A stretch of DNA of 64,000 bases from NCBI GenBank assembly GCA_018857735.1, contig JABMCL010000119.1, forward strand, positions 1-64,000. The letters are read 5' to 3'. A program made the translations under genes and the position numbers. The notes below the pieces were generated by a model, which saw only the letters and a list, made by a program, of their open reading frames with translations, did not search any database and was not told the DNA's origin. Origin of the DNA: Alviniconcha marisindica. Taxonomy: Eukaryota > Mollusca > Gastropoda > Provannidae. Positions 12,460 through 24,550 of the stretch are shown piece by piece (positions within the stretch are counted from its first letter, which is position 1; each line of letters starts with the position of its first letter).

Positions 12460-12762
12460 AATTTGACAGGCGTTCGGCCGCGCGTGCGGCGCAGGGTTGT
12501 TCAGTGTCTGTCAGTTTTGACGCACATCACACTAAAAAGGGTTCTGGTTGCTCTGGCACCACCGGCGGGAGGTCTGCCGAGCACCTCCCATTTTCAGTAG
12601 CAGTCCCGCCTCCCGAGATAGCACAACAGGCGGAACCGGAAGTGAACCACCGACGCGTGTGTCAAAACAGCTGATTGGTTCATGGTATTTTATGCCGTCA
12701 TTGATTAAACTGGGGTCAAAGGTCACGTCACACGCTACCATGGCGAAACTGACACGGTCAAG
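12460..12762 (+). promoter_or_regulatory. Candidate promoter with GC, ETS, CCAAT and DR1 motifs and a short coding start
   Basis: Within about 140 bases there is a GC-box-like CCCGCCTCCC (12605-12614), an ETS core CCGGAAGT (12636-12643), an inverted CCAAT box ATTGG (12674-12678) and a direct repeat with one-base spacing, GGGTCA-A-AGGTCA (12713-12725), running into ACGTCA. Right after it, ACCATGG at 12740 opens a frame MAKLTRS that meets a GTATCA 5'-splice-like site at 12763. The downstream exons of such a gene were not found: 13-15 kb is mostly microsatellite. The motif cluster is seen; promoter activity is inferred. Confidence 0.35.
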
Positions 12763-13039
12763 GTATCATATCACGAGAGAAAGTCTGATCACTGCTCGTA
12801 AGATGACATATTTGTCACTTTTTCCTCATTTGAAGAGGACTGTGGGGCCGGGGATAAACTGAGCTGACTGATGTACTGACTGGCAGTACGGGCGAAGAAA
12901 ATGCAATGCTGTAAGTTATGACATACTCCCTGCTCCAGAGGCTGAGAGAACCTGTGATAGCTCCGCGTTCTCTACAGACGTTGGCCTTAATTTCTGCGTC
13001 CGCTGTACCCACCGAGAGAAAAGAGCGCTTTTCACACTA

Positions 13040-13647
13040 GTCACACTGACACACACACACACACACACACACACTGACTGGCACGCACACACGCATGTTC
13101 ACACACACGACACTGACACACTCAGTGACACACAGCGGGCAAGCACACGCACACACACACACACACACACTTGCACTGACGCACACGAGACGTGACTCAG
13201 CAAGCATGATGCGCGCGCACACACACACACACACACACTCACTGACACAGGGTAAGCCATACAGCGATCTATTTAGTGTTTCCAAGGGAAACGAGATGGG
13301 TTTTGAAGGCAGAAAAAGTTCTGATTCACTATTGATGACACACAGCGCTTCAAATTTGAACAAATGTGCGGAAAACTGAAGTTTGTTACACTTTTTTTAA
13401 ATTACTCCTGCGGGTCAGAAACATGACAACTCTGGATTCTGAGAAACCGATGGGACTTTCATTTCTGTGCCCCCAAACGATATTTATTATCCTTTCCCTT
13501 CAGTAATACAAAAATAGTATTCAGTGCACCGTCCTCTGCAGTCCCTGTTGTTATTTCTGTTCTTAGCGCGCTGTTTAGCCCTTCTTGGTTGTAGTTGTTG
13601 CTTCTGTTGTTTGTGTGTGTGTAGTGGTGTGAGTGTGTGTGTGTAGT

Positions 13648-13692
<45 letters not shown>

Positions 13693-13747
13693 TGTGTGTG
13701 TGTGTGCCTGTGTGTGTGCCAGTGTGTTTGTGTGTGTGTGAGAGAGA

Positions 13748-13810
<63 letters not shown>

Positions 13811-15062
13811 GCATGACTAGGCCTACTTTTCGGGTACTGAGCGGTGTGTGTGTGTGTGTGTGTAGTGTGTGTGTGTGTCAGTGTGTGTCAGTGTGTGTGT
13901 GTGTGTGTGTGTGATTGCGTTTGTGTTCGTGTCATGTGCTGCCTTTGTGTGTCAATATTTCGGTGTCTATACGTGTCTGCGGTTCGTGTGTGTGTGTGTG
14001 GATACAGTGGGTGTCGGGTGTCAGTGAGTGCACTGACGCGCACCGCGTAGGCCTATGTGTGCGTGCAGTGCCTATTAAACAAAGCCCGATCCCGGCCGCG
14101 ACTGCGTTCCCGGAACCACTATGATCTTTCCCGGACCCAGTTAGTCTGTACCCCAGCCGCCTGTGCCGACACCCATCCGGGTAGGGCCCAGGGTGGCCGC
14201 CTACATGGTGGTAGGTTAAGAGAAAGGCGGCAGATCACGCTGAGGGCGACGCCGTGGTCCGTTCAACATCAACATCCTGTAAGGCCTGTGTCAGTCATAG
14301 CTCAATACCCTGTGAGCCAACGGGGACCCCTGGGATTGGCGCTTCAAGTGTTTCGTTTCTCGACTGACAGTGTTATGATCCGGTTTGTGATATTGACTAT
14401 GCCGCTGTGCGTGTACATGACTTCGAGAATCCAGTGATCCGGCTGCACATGCAAGCAAGCAAGCGCCGGCGCACACACACACGCACTGGCACACACTACA
14501 CACACACACTGACATACACACACACACTGCACGTACCCTCCCGCCCACCCACAGCCTGTAAAGGCGCCACTGAATGCGTATCAACATAAACTGATGATAA
14601 TTATAAGATAACAGTAGGATAGACAACAGATATTTGTGTTTTGTTGTTGCTTGTGGTTGTTGTTTTTGTGAGGTGTGTGTGTGTGTGTCAGTGTATGTCA
14701 GTGGTGCGCGTGACATATAGGTCTGTCGTGTTTTATTGTCAGTGTCTGTGGCTGTGTTTAGTACGTGTGTGTGTGTGTGTGTGTGCGCGCGCGAGCGCGC
14801 GCGTGCGTCAGTGTTTGTGTGTGTGTGTGCCAGTGTGTGTGTGTGCGTACGTGGGTATGTGTGTGTGACAGTGTGTGTCTGCCAGTACGCACGTCTCTGG
14901 AGTGCGTGTCTGTAGTGTGCATATGAGAGACAGAGTGTATGTATGCGTTCGTGTGTGTGTGTGCGTGTCGGTGTGTGTGTGAGCGCGAGCGAGTGCGTGT
15001 GTGCCCGTGTGTTGACAGTGTGTGTCTGCCAGTGCGCATGTCTCTGGAGACTGTGTCACCTG

Positions 15063-15137
<75 letters not shown>

Positions 15138-15190
15138 TGGTGTGTGTCACGCGCGCGCGTGACGGTGCGTGTGTGCGTGCGTGTGACTGA
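13040..15190. repeat. Microsatellite-rich tract (CA/TG, GA, CG)
   Basis: Alternating CA and TG arrays: 13050-13076 and 13150-13245 (CA), 13612-13740 (TG), 13741-13805 (GA), 13843-13915 (TG), 14470-14530 (CA), 14765-14860 (TG with CG), and 15066-15135 as a long pure TG run. A ~50 base direct repeat with CTGCCAGT..CGCA.GTCTCTGGAG occurs near 14878 and 15025. Cys-Val and Thr-His open frames across them are artefacts. Confidence 0.9.
14050..14440. other. CpG-rich non-microsatellite island inside the microsatellite tract
   Basis: Between two microsatellite blocks lies ~390 bases of balanced, CpG-containing sequence. A 126-codon open frame (14057-14437) crosses it but no domain is recognised. It could be a repeat remnant or part of a non-coding exon. 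Confidence 0.3.
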
Positions 15191-16243
15191 GCTGACAAAA
15201 AAGCCACATCTGATAAAACCTTATTTTTCACACAGAAAAACTCGAATGAGTACACACACCCTTTACTTCATATACAGCAATGAAAACGTCACGCAAAAGC
15301 ACAATGAATGTGTCCCAACAAACCACTTCAAGGGAGGTCACGCAGAGAAACACCTGCCACGCGTAATTATTACGGTAGCAATGGAATGATGTGGAATGGA
15401 CCAGCAATAGTGATGCATGGACGAGCAATAACGATGTACGGACGAGCAATAACTGCCTCCGACTAAATATGGTTTCAAACTGATGTATCACGAAACTCTG
15501 TGACATGATAATTAATAGCTAAGTATGTGCATGCGTGTAAATACAAGTACATAAACTCCACCAGAGCTGCATCCTCATTCAAAATTAAGTTTTTTTTTAA
15601 CAAACAAAAAAGTTTGTTTGTTTTTTAACAGGCTTTAAAAGACACAAACAGAACCAAACTATCTCAAAGTTTATATTTTGCCAAAAATATTGATTTCTTT
15701 CCGAAAGTTAAAGATGTTCTCCAGTGATATGTCCTGGAATAAAATCCATACTGATGAGTTGTAAAATGTCTCTGTTATCTCAATAAGATCAGAACAAAAA
15801 AGTTAAACATGTTCTACAGTTAGTTGCTCATCACATGCATACACAATAGTGGCTTCTGTGAGCAGAGTGACTTGCACAACACCAGTAATTGGCAAAATAT
15901 TGCACAATACCAGCAAAGGGTGAGCGTTCAGCATGGGTTATCACCGGCAATAAGCACAAAATGAGCATGAAATGATGAGACAGAGAGATTTTTTTTAGTT
16001 TGCATTAGTTTACTTTTAATTCAGTTCACTGAAAGTATTTCTTTACACAGGCCTTTTGTTTGGCCCCGATAGGGTATGGCCAAACATGCCCTGATGTTGA
16101 TGATAAAATAAATAATTAAAATAATGATGTTTTGCCCATTAGTCACCGTTACTAACTTCCCACCATCAGTCAGTTGCTTTTCTTCATTGCCATTTTCACC
16201 TACAGTCAAACGGTTAACTCCATTTACTTCTTGTCCCCTGTAG
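15191..16243. other. Intergenic/3'-flanking DNA of PTS
   Basis: A degenerate ~24 base repeat (GGA[CT]GAGCAATAACGATG type) lies around 15395-15455, and a short dispersed-repeat fragment (ACATAAACTCCACCAGAG) at about 15549-15566 is shared with 34540 and 58410. A small A/T-rich inverted repeat occurs near 15595-15630. No gene was recognised. Confidence 0.5.
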
Positions 16244-16418
16244 TCTGTGATGATGACGTGGGGCTTAATGTCATTGGATGTCGGGCTGACATATTAGGGA
16301 CAGTTGTAGCCTTTGTTCCATTTATACACGTTTCTCGGCCTGTTCTTCATCGCAGTTGCTGTCCACAATATGTCAGCCCAAGATGTGAGGACATTAAGCC
16401 CCATTCACATCATGACAG
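16244..16418. repeat. Foldback (inverted repeat) just downstream of PTS stop
   Basis: Arms of about 67 bases (16244-16310 and 16351-16418) are imperfectly inverted; shared blocks include GGGGCTTAATGTC and GGGCTGACATATT. The loop is about 40 bases. It starts 43 bases beyond the PTS stop codon, so it would sit in the 3' UTR as a long hairpin if the transcript extends that far. Confidence 0.8.
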
Positions 16419-16460
16419 CTGTTCAGGGTGTGCTTTGCTATGTGCCAAAGGTGACCCCAT

Positions 16461-16616
16461 TTATGCCAGCTCTCCACGGTAAAAGATGACATTCTTGTCT
16501 GTCTCATGCACCTTGATCTCATACAGCATTCCAGGTGGCACACGCTTGACCATGCTGTCCCAGATGAACACAGCCACGTTTTCTGTGGTGCTGTGGAAAC
16601 ACACACAGACACAGGC

Positions 16617-16647
<31 letters not shown>

Positions 16648-16665
16648 CCACACACACACACACAT

Positions 16666-16707
<42 letters not shown>

Positions 16708-19199
16708 TACCATCATTAACATTGCCATTTACAAGTTCCAGTATATAACTGTGAACCACAGTCAACATCAGTACATGCATACCCGCTGTACCCAAAGCTA
16801 CATGTGCATCAAGGTAATTATCACATCTGTTTATCATCTACTGTGCTCCTGTTTTACGCAGCAGTTCATACCAATGTTTTGAAGACAAACTGCATTTCCA
16901 TTTCTCTGCCACATGGGCATTCGCATTCCATCTTCAAGGGTTGACGAAGTGTGTGCTGCATTTGCAATTGTCCAAGCAATGGTATAGCTGCCATTGCCAT
17001 GTGCACGTGTTTGCACATGGGAGCTGTACAAAAATACCAAAAGAGAGTCTGCGCTGAAAGCTGACTTTGCTGCACAGGGGGGTCACAGGTGCAGTTAGCA
17101 GCATGTCGGACCTGAAGTTCAGCCAACTGAGCTACATGCCTGATCCAATGAACCATGAAGGTCTGACCAAATCTGAGCAATCAACCAAATGAGCTACATA
17201 CCTGATCCAATGAACCATGAAGGTCTGACCAAATCTGAACAATCACAGTTCATTTTATTGTGTGAAGGTCCCCTGGAAGTTGACTCTTTAACTGATTTGA
17301 CAAAATAGAGAGAGAATCACTCCATTCTCCTACATAATCTGAAGCATACCATTATGTTTCATTCACTTACCACAGCTGATTGCTGTAAATCAAGGTCTGA
17401 GTTGGATGAGAACTCTTCTGGGTGTTTCTTCTTCTTGTTATTCTTGTGCTTTCTTTGCCAAAAACTCTTCTTCATTATGGGAATGAGTAAACAACTGCTG
17501 GTGAGGTGGACATAACAGAACAGCTCCAGAGAAATGTACTCACCTATACGACGACACATAAAGAACAACTAAAGCACTTGTGTTTTTAATTGTTCTATAT
17601 GTGTCGTCGAATAGGTGAGTTCAATTCTCTGGAGCTGTTCTACCTTCTTCTTTATGTCTAACATGTATATGGTAACAATCTGATGAACATAAGTACCTCA
17701 CAACATCTTTGAAGTATGGCACATCCTTGTCGATGTTCTTGTGGTCAAGTACAGACATTATTGCTTCCTGAAAGACAAACAAATGAACAGAACAGATAAT
17801 GAACAAATGATACATGTATGAAAAATGCTGCTTCTTTTTTTAAAGCAACAAACTAATACAGATTTGTTGTACCATGTATCAATTCAAAATGTACTTAGCC
17901 AATCCTGAGCCCCATGTCCAAACCTGGTTCCTAAGACTGTAGACTAATAAGACTGTAACATCACGGTTGTGTAGACTGATAGGACTGTAACGTGATGGTT
18001 GTGTAGATTGATAGGATTGTAACATGACGGTTGTGTAGATTGACAGGACTGTAACATGACAGTTCTGTAGATTGATAGGACTGTAACATGACAGTTGTGT
18101 AGACTGATAGGACTATAACATGACAGTTGTGTAGACTGACAGGACTGTAACATGATGGTTGTGTAGACTGATAGGACTGTAACATGACGGTTGTGTAGAC
18201 TGATAAGACTGTAACATGATGGCTGTGTAGATTGATAGGACTGTAACATGATGGCTACGTAGATTGATAGGACTGTAACATGATGGTTGTGTAGACTGAT
18301 AGGACTGTAACATGACAGTTGTGTAGACTAACACAACTGTAACATGATGGTTGTGTAGACTAACTGTAACATGATGGCTATGTAGACTAATAACACTGTA
18401 ACATGATGGTTGTGTAGACTATCAAGACTGCAACATGACAGTTGTTTAGACTAACAATACTGTAACATGACGGGTGTGAGACAAGTAAGACTGTAACATG
18501 ATGGTTGCGTAGACTAACAAGACTGTAACATGACGGATGTGTAGACTAACAGTTGTGTAGATGTGTAGACTAACAGTTGTGGAGACTAACAAGACTGTAA
18601 CATGACGGTTGTGTAGACTAATAAGACTGTAACATGATGGTTGTGTAGCCATAAGACTGCAACATGATGGTTGTGTAGACATAAGACTGTAACATGATGC
18701 TTGTGTAGACTAATAAGACTGTAGCATGATGTTTGTATAGACATAAAACTGCAACATGAGGGTTTTACTTACATTGATGTACAATTTGAGGTCTGTCAAG
18801 TTGATGACCATACCAGTGACTGGATCAACCTGAAACAGATATGTTGACATGTTTGCTGTGTGAATAGTTTAAAAAGAACAAGGAAAATCTGCTCAACGGT
18901 AATACTAGTAGTACAAAGCAACATACAGAGAATGACGGTGAACAACAACAGTCTCAGCAGTATCTCTTCATCAGGTGTACTAACAACAATAATAATAATA
19001 ATGGTACACTTTTGCAGCACCTATACTACGGCCCCGGACACTTTTCAATGAAAAACAACACCAATATCAGCTACATTAGTACAGTATATGCATATGTTTA
19101 TATATATATATATATATATATATGGTCAGATATATGGCCATCCATATTATTTACTACTACTTGAGCTGTATTAGCAAACACCAGCTCCTTTCCCTGTCT

Positions 19200-19274
<75 letters not shown>

Positions 19275-19319
19275 ACTCTCACTCACTCACTCACTCACTC
19301 ACTCACTCACTCACACACA

Positions 19320-19375
<56 letters not shown>

Positions 19376-19394
19376 TCACTCACTCACTCACTCA

Positions 19395-19467
<73 letters not shown>

Positions 19468-19960
19468 TCAAGAGCTGTGCTTACCGGGCCTCGTACAACC
19501 ACTTCCACTGCAAGAAGAAAAGAAGACCATTGATACTATTAACAGATATAATCAAAACAGTAGTATGTATTATATCCACACAATATGACTGTTTGGAGCA
19601 TGGTAAATATTTTGATAAATATTTTGAAAAACTAAATAGCTTATGACTGTTAGTGTATATTTCGCACAATCTGTCACACCCTATCTCTTCAGCAGTAAGC
19701 TATGTTCAGACCTCGATCTTCTCTCTGACTGACTTGCTTAGATGGAGGCAAAATAATGGGACAATCATCAATCAGACGAACTCTGGAACTGTTTCAAAGG
19801 CGAAGGTGGGTAAACTTCTGAGAGACAGGGTGAAAAGCATATATGGGCTTTTTCAAGTGCATAGATACCATCTTGAACTGAACTGAACTGAGACAATAGA
19901 AGATTTGCGTTTACACTTAATTTACAGTGTATGATCAGAAGCTATGCAGATATTACAATT

Positions 19961-20033
<73 letters not shown>

Positions 20034-20384
20034 GTTCTAGCTCACATCTTTATTTACAGTGCATGATGAGTAGCTAAGTATACATCTGTTCTAGCTTACA
20101 ATCATAGTAAGTTTGCAACTGTAGCTTAAATGAACTAGAAAAATACTTAAGAAACTTGTCAAAACAGATCTTTTCCTTGTTTCCTTGGCATTGTCACAAG
20201 TATTCTTTATTGATCTATAGACTGTAGTTATGGAAGGAAAATGCTGACAAGCAGGTTACCTTTATAATTATGTCCATGTCCATTGGGGTTGTTACATTTT
20301 CCATATGTTTGTGCATTCTCCTCGTCAGATAAAGAAAGGCTGAAGAATCAACACACAATGTTACAGCATTTTATCCTTTGCAAT

Positions 20385-20480
<96 letters not shown>

Positions 20481-20571
20481 TGATGCACATACACACAAAT
20501 CGCAGAACTTTATTGTTTCAATTTGGAATTGTGTAACACATAAGAGTTTCAACACTACAGGCACACACAAA

Positions 20572-20649
<78 letters not shown>

Positions 20650-20807
20650 ACACACACACACACACCAAATATATGTGCCTAGATACAGAAAGGCCACTAC
20701 CTGTGGAGTCTGTGGCAAGCGCTGAAGCAGTCTGACCTACTGATGTACACAATAGGCCGCTTGCTGCCCTTCTTGTCTCCAGCTGCATTGGTTTGGTTTT
20801 CACCCAT
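16461..20807 (-). CDS. PTS: 6-pyruvoyl-tetrahydropterin synthase, six exons, 155 aa
   Basis: Catalyses the second step of tetrahydrobiopterin synthesis, 7,8-dihydroneopterin triphosphate to 6-pyruvoyl-tetrahydropterin. Minus-strand coding exons: 20701-20807, 20260-20339, 19485-19507, 18773-18829, 17697-17767, 16461-16590; they sum to 468 bases with consistent phases and GT-AG borders. Recognisable motifs: SACHRLHS (His32), [13 protein letters not shown] (Cys51, His57, His59), DHKN (Asp97, His98) and KVHETD (Glu142). These correspond to the three zinc-binding histidines, the catalytic Cys/Asp/His and the substrate-binding Glu of the rat enzyme with a constant offset of nine residues. Length is usual for the family. 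The start is the first in-frame ATG of exon 1; a TTCAG just upstream suggests an additional 5' UTR exon. Exon 3 is only 23 bases. The gene is intact and divergent from MSTO1. Confidence 0.95.
16606..16706. repeat. GACA and CA microsatellite in PTS intron 5
   Basis: A CAGA/ACAG run followed by a CA run, 16 bases upstream of the final PTS exon on the transcribed strand. It leaves little room for a polypyrimidine tract beyond GT-rich sequence before the acceptor. Confidence 0.85.
17123..17245. repeat. Tandem duplication of ~60 bp
   Basis: A ~59 base segment (GAGCTACAT.CCTGATCCAA ... GACCAAATCTGA) occurs twice in direct orientation within PTS intron 5. Confidence 0.85.
17517..17641. repeat. Foldback element in PTS intron 5
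   Basis: Arms 17517-17569 and 17590-17641 (about 52 bases) are nearly perfect inverted copies: AGAACAGCTCCAGAGAA at one end and TTCTCTGGAGCTGTTCT at the other, with CACCTATACGACGACACATA in the middle. The loop is about 20 bases. Size and form are like a small MITE or a snap-back duplication; no clear target duplication was seen. Confidence 0.9.
17937..18765. repeat. ~33 bp minisatellite in PTS intron 4
   Basis: About 24 variants of a unit reading GTAGACTGATAGGACTGTAA then CATGATGGTTGT, covering 0.83 kb immediately downstream of PTS exon 4. On the transcribed strand each unit carries CATGTTACAG|TC, a weak acceptor-like motif. The unit length is divisible by three in many copies, so open frames of 70-100 codons arise on the minus strand; they are not genes. 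Confidence 0.95.
19083..19470. repeat. TA and long CA/CTCA microsatellites in PTS intron 3
   Basis: A TA run at 19101-19123 and a compound CA plus CACT array at about 19203-19466. The array ends 19 bases before the 23-base micro-exon 3, directly downstream of its 5' splice site on the transcribed strand. Confidence 0.9.
19962..20030. repeat. TA microsatellite in PTS intron 2
   Basis: About 68 bases of uninterrupted TA dinucleotides. Confidence 0.95.
20388..20665. repeat. Two long CA microsatellites in PTS intron 1
   Basis: CA runs at 20388-20478 and 20575-20665 lie between PTS exons 1 and 2. Confidence 0.95.
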
Positions 20808-21016
20808 TGTGCTGCAGACCTGAAGATATGTGGAAGATCATAATAACTCTTTTATAGTGCCATACCCAGTGAAGCAATGACAAGCTCAAAGAGCTGTACA
20901 TTATAAAAGTATAATGAAACAGTGCACTCTCAACACCATTATCTTTGCAACAATCGTAATCATCATTACAACAGACATATAATAATATACTGTAGCTGAC
21001 TCTGACGACACTAGAC

Positions 21017-21090
<74 letters not shown>

Positions 21091-21744
21091 ACCAGTTAAG
21101 ACATGGATTTAGGAGCAAGTAGTTTTGGTTTTCTTTGTTGTTGTTGTTGTAAAGTGAATAGGTGTACAGGTTGGGAAGGTCAGTTTCCCATACCTGAAAC
21201 CATATTCACATTCCCACACCCAATGGCTCACATTCAGCCATAAATAGGTTACACAATGTATTACATCAATATTATAAAAACTTAATTACTATTTACAGCT
21301 CCTGCCATAAATAGGTTACACAATATATTACATCAATATTACAAAAACTTAATTACAGCTGCTGTCATTGCAATTTTGTAATCTATGTGTATTGACTCAT
21401 GACACTTTGATGCCAAACCAACCCCGCCCTCTCCCTGGACCGTTCACAATGGCTACATTCATGGCGCCCGAACAAACACTGCCCACCTACAGTCACAGCC
21501 ACTGTGCTGTTTTTAGTTTCATTGTCACTGTGCTAGTTTTAGCTCTGCAATCACAGCAGTGCATGCCTGGCTTTTGAGACATGGTATGCAACGGACTGAC
21601 AGATGGACTGAATTGTGACAGCAAGCTACATCCATTTTCTTCTGGTGGGAGAGCTGATTAAAGGCTGCCTGCAACAAAGGTTAGGAAAACATCAGGCAAT
21701 ATGAAAAAGAGCAGCCATGTGTAGATGTATGTATATATATATAT
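20808..21744. other. PTS 5' flank with TA microsatellite and a 60 bp duplication
   Basis: On the minus strand, TCTTCAG lies 13 bases before the PTS start codon and may be the acceptor of a 5' UTR intron. A TA run occupies 21018-21087. A ~61 base segment (CATAAATAGGTTACACAAT...) is duplicated at about 21239 and 21306. No further gene was seen. Confidence 0.5.
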
Positions 21745-24550
21745 GGGTTCTTCTTCAGTGCTGGTCCTAGTTAGGGGGAATCAGAGGTCAAAACTGAAAT
21801 AGCTTGCAGCTTATCCCAATTAGGCTTGTTGTGTTCCACATACATCCTATTTTATGGCACAATTAAAAGAAAAGCAGTTAGGACCCCAACTGCAAGTTAG
21901 GGTGGCTTCGAACATGTCCACGTGGAGAGCATAACGCATGTTTCGGTGTGACATAAAAGTATCATTATGTGATATTTAGAACAAGAACCTTATTATTTCA
22001 TAGAAAGGTTTTGAATAACAATCATTCGGAGTAACTAAGTGCAATTTTTAAGAGGGTTCATCCACTTGAGAGTAGAACAGCGTACCCGCAAAATTGTGAC
22101 ACTGAAACATGCGTGAATGGAAAGAAAAGTTTTTCCTTCAAGATCAAACAAACACCATGGATCATGAACAAGCATTTATTCTTGTTAGTTTTTGATGCTG
22201 TGGACATATTCCAAAGTAATATTGGAACACTTCCTCAACTTCGGATATTTTTTGAATTGTAACGCATGTTTCGCATGACATGTAACACATGTTTCACATG
22301 ACATTCAATAATCACTCAGGATGGAAACTGTTAAATGCATGTAGAAAATGTATTTTTTCAGAGTATTTGTACTCATTACATGTATGTAAGCATTTGTTTT
22401 GAGTTTGACAAGGTTTTTTTTTTAGTTTGACAAGTTTTGCTTATGTGAAGAAGCAAAAAAGGAAAAAAGAAGAAGTGATGAGCAGTACTAGTAATGTTTA
22501 CATGAACTGACTGAAACTTAACATGAACATTTAATCAATCATCTGTTCTCATGCAAAACAATGACAACTTCAAGCAACTTTTATTCTGTAAAAAACCCAG
22601 CTGCATTTGACACCAGTCTGTAGTGGCTTAGTTTTGTAAGCTGATCAGCAGGTACCCAAGGGATGTCATCAGTTGCAGGGAATGAGAAGCTGCTCTGTTT
22701 TCACGCAGGAACTTTATCTGCACTTCTCCAGATGAAGCCTTGTAGTCTAGAACCTAGATTTAACAGAGCCAACAAGTGAAATTACAGCACAAGTTGCAGT
22801 CCACAACACATCACATTCAGAGACAGCAATCAAAGTTGGAAGAAATGGAAAAACAAGATGTAGTAAACTAGTATATATATAGTTAATAGTATGCTGCCTC
22901 AGACCCCTGTCTTTTTCATGAATGCTAATGCATCCCCCCCCAGGAACCAAACAAAAACAAAACAAAAAACATGAATAAGAAAAAAACACCCCAAAAAAAC
23001 ACAAGTAGTAGTACAGTTCTACTCAGTATATTGATATTATTAATATTATGTTGAATTCTTTCCAGCTTAAATTAGTAAAGTTTACTAAAAATGAACAGAA
23101 CAAAAACAAAAAACCTCTGCAAGCACACCATGTCACTACTAAAACATGACAGAAGAAACAACAATAAAAATTCCAAACAAAAACTCTGCAAGCACACCAT
23201 GTCGCGTTAAGTTCTATCGTTTCTAGTCCGATAGAAAATGGCAAATTTAAATCAAAAGAATCTCAAAGATACATCATCATTAATACTATAGCACAATCTC
23301 AGTTTCACACAGAAATCTAAACAAAGTAAGGAAGATTTGTTCAACGCACGTTCTGCAACACGATGATACAACGCACGTTTTGTGTGACAGAATCAACTTC
23401 CATCCGTTTCCATGTCACCAGAAACGAACGTTATGTTTTGACCAATTCTTCTCTCCTTGTTCATGGACTGAGAAATAATTTGAAATGACTGCAACCATTA
23501 CTAAACATGTTTGTTTTTGATCCTACGTATGCCTACTTTTTGGTAATTGTGGTTCCTAACCATGAAATAATGATTTGGCAAGAAACGTATGTTTCATGTG
23601 ACAAAACGGAGATGAGCCTGCAAGAGGGTGCATCGAACACACTGAACACTGTATTTATAAATAAAGAGTGCTATTGTATAAAATACTAGTCTGAAATGAT
23701 CAAGTAACTATAACTGCTTGGAATTTCACCTACCTGTGTCATTGGTAGCCTCCAAATTGGGTGAAATCGTGTGCTAGCAGACAGTCAACGCATGTTTCTC
23801 CTGCGTCAGAGCGTGACGCGCAGTGGTAAAAGCGCCCAATCACAAATTCCATGCTTATCACGTGACACAACGTCATCAATGTGTGTGTAGATGCCCATGG
23901 TACGTTTGAAAATCGCGGTTAGAAGATTTCTTTTTCTTTGTTGGATTTGTTTCGCAAATTTTTGTTGTTGCCATAATGGACATTTCACCCGTGACGCAAA
24001 ATTTTCATTGCACTTTTAATGCATTTTAGGAAATAATACGGCAACTTTGGTGTTCATATCTCGGCATCAATAGTGCTTTGTTATTTACAGCAACAGTGTT
24101 TTCCCCGGTTCGCATCGTTGATCTTGTGCAAGTTGGAAGTGAACGCGTGTTTCATGATGTGACAGGTCATGAAACGTGCGTTATGCTCACTTTCAACCAT
24201 CATTGCTGTACACAGACATACTCAGCTTTCTGGTGCTTTTGCATGTTGCAACTTTGCAAACAAATTAGATATGTCTGAATATTTTCGTCTGGTATGAAGT
24301 AGCTTCCAACACAAGCAGTAGGGTATCGCCATTCCTGTTTTTGGCTGCCATTTTTGCGTGACATGGGAGTATATTTTGCTAATAAAAAATAAACAAAACT
24401 TTTTTTTCTCCACCATATTGCTCTCATTGCTTCTTGGGTGTATAACAAAGGGAATTTTCTCCATTTGGTGTGAAAAAAAGGAACTGGTTTACAACAAAAC
24501 TGTTGCAAAGTGAGTGACTACCAATTAGGACCAGCACTGAAGAAGAACCC
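21745..24550. mobile_element. 2.8 kb TIR element inserted in a TA repeat (non-autonomous, class unknown)
   Basis: Terminal inverted repeats match 27 of 28 bases: GGGTTCTTCTTCAGTGCTGG... at 21745-21772 and its complement at 24523-24550. Both ends abut ATATATATAT, so the target duplication cannot be sized. Inside, a word close to AACGCATGTTTC, often followed by TGACA, recurs about eleven times on both strands, for example at 21933, 22104 (inverted), 22261, 22284, 23343, 23370, 23583, 23787, 24142 and 24171 (inverted). No long open frame or transposase motif was recognised, so it is probably mobilised in trans. Confidence 0.8.

Noticed and set aside
13037..15255. Cys-Val and Thr-His repeat proteins
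   Set aside because: Translation of CA/TG microsatellites in both frames and strands; the same applies at 19122-19646, 20361-20803, 40352-40635, 41177-41916, 53717-54005, 54665-54950 and 63165-63537.
17937..18765. CRISPR-like array
   Set aside because: Units are contiguous without unique spacers and lie in a spliced animal gene; this is a minisatellite. The same holds for the other arrays.
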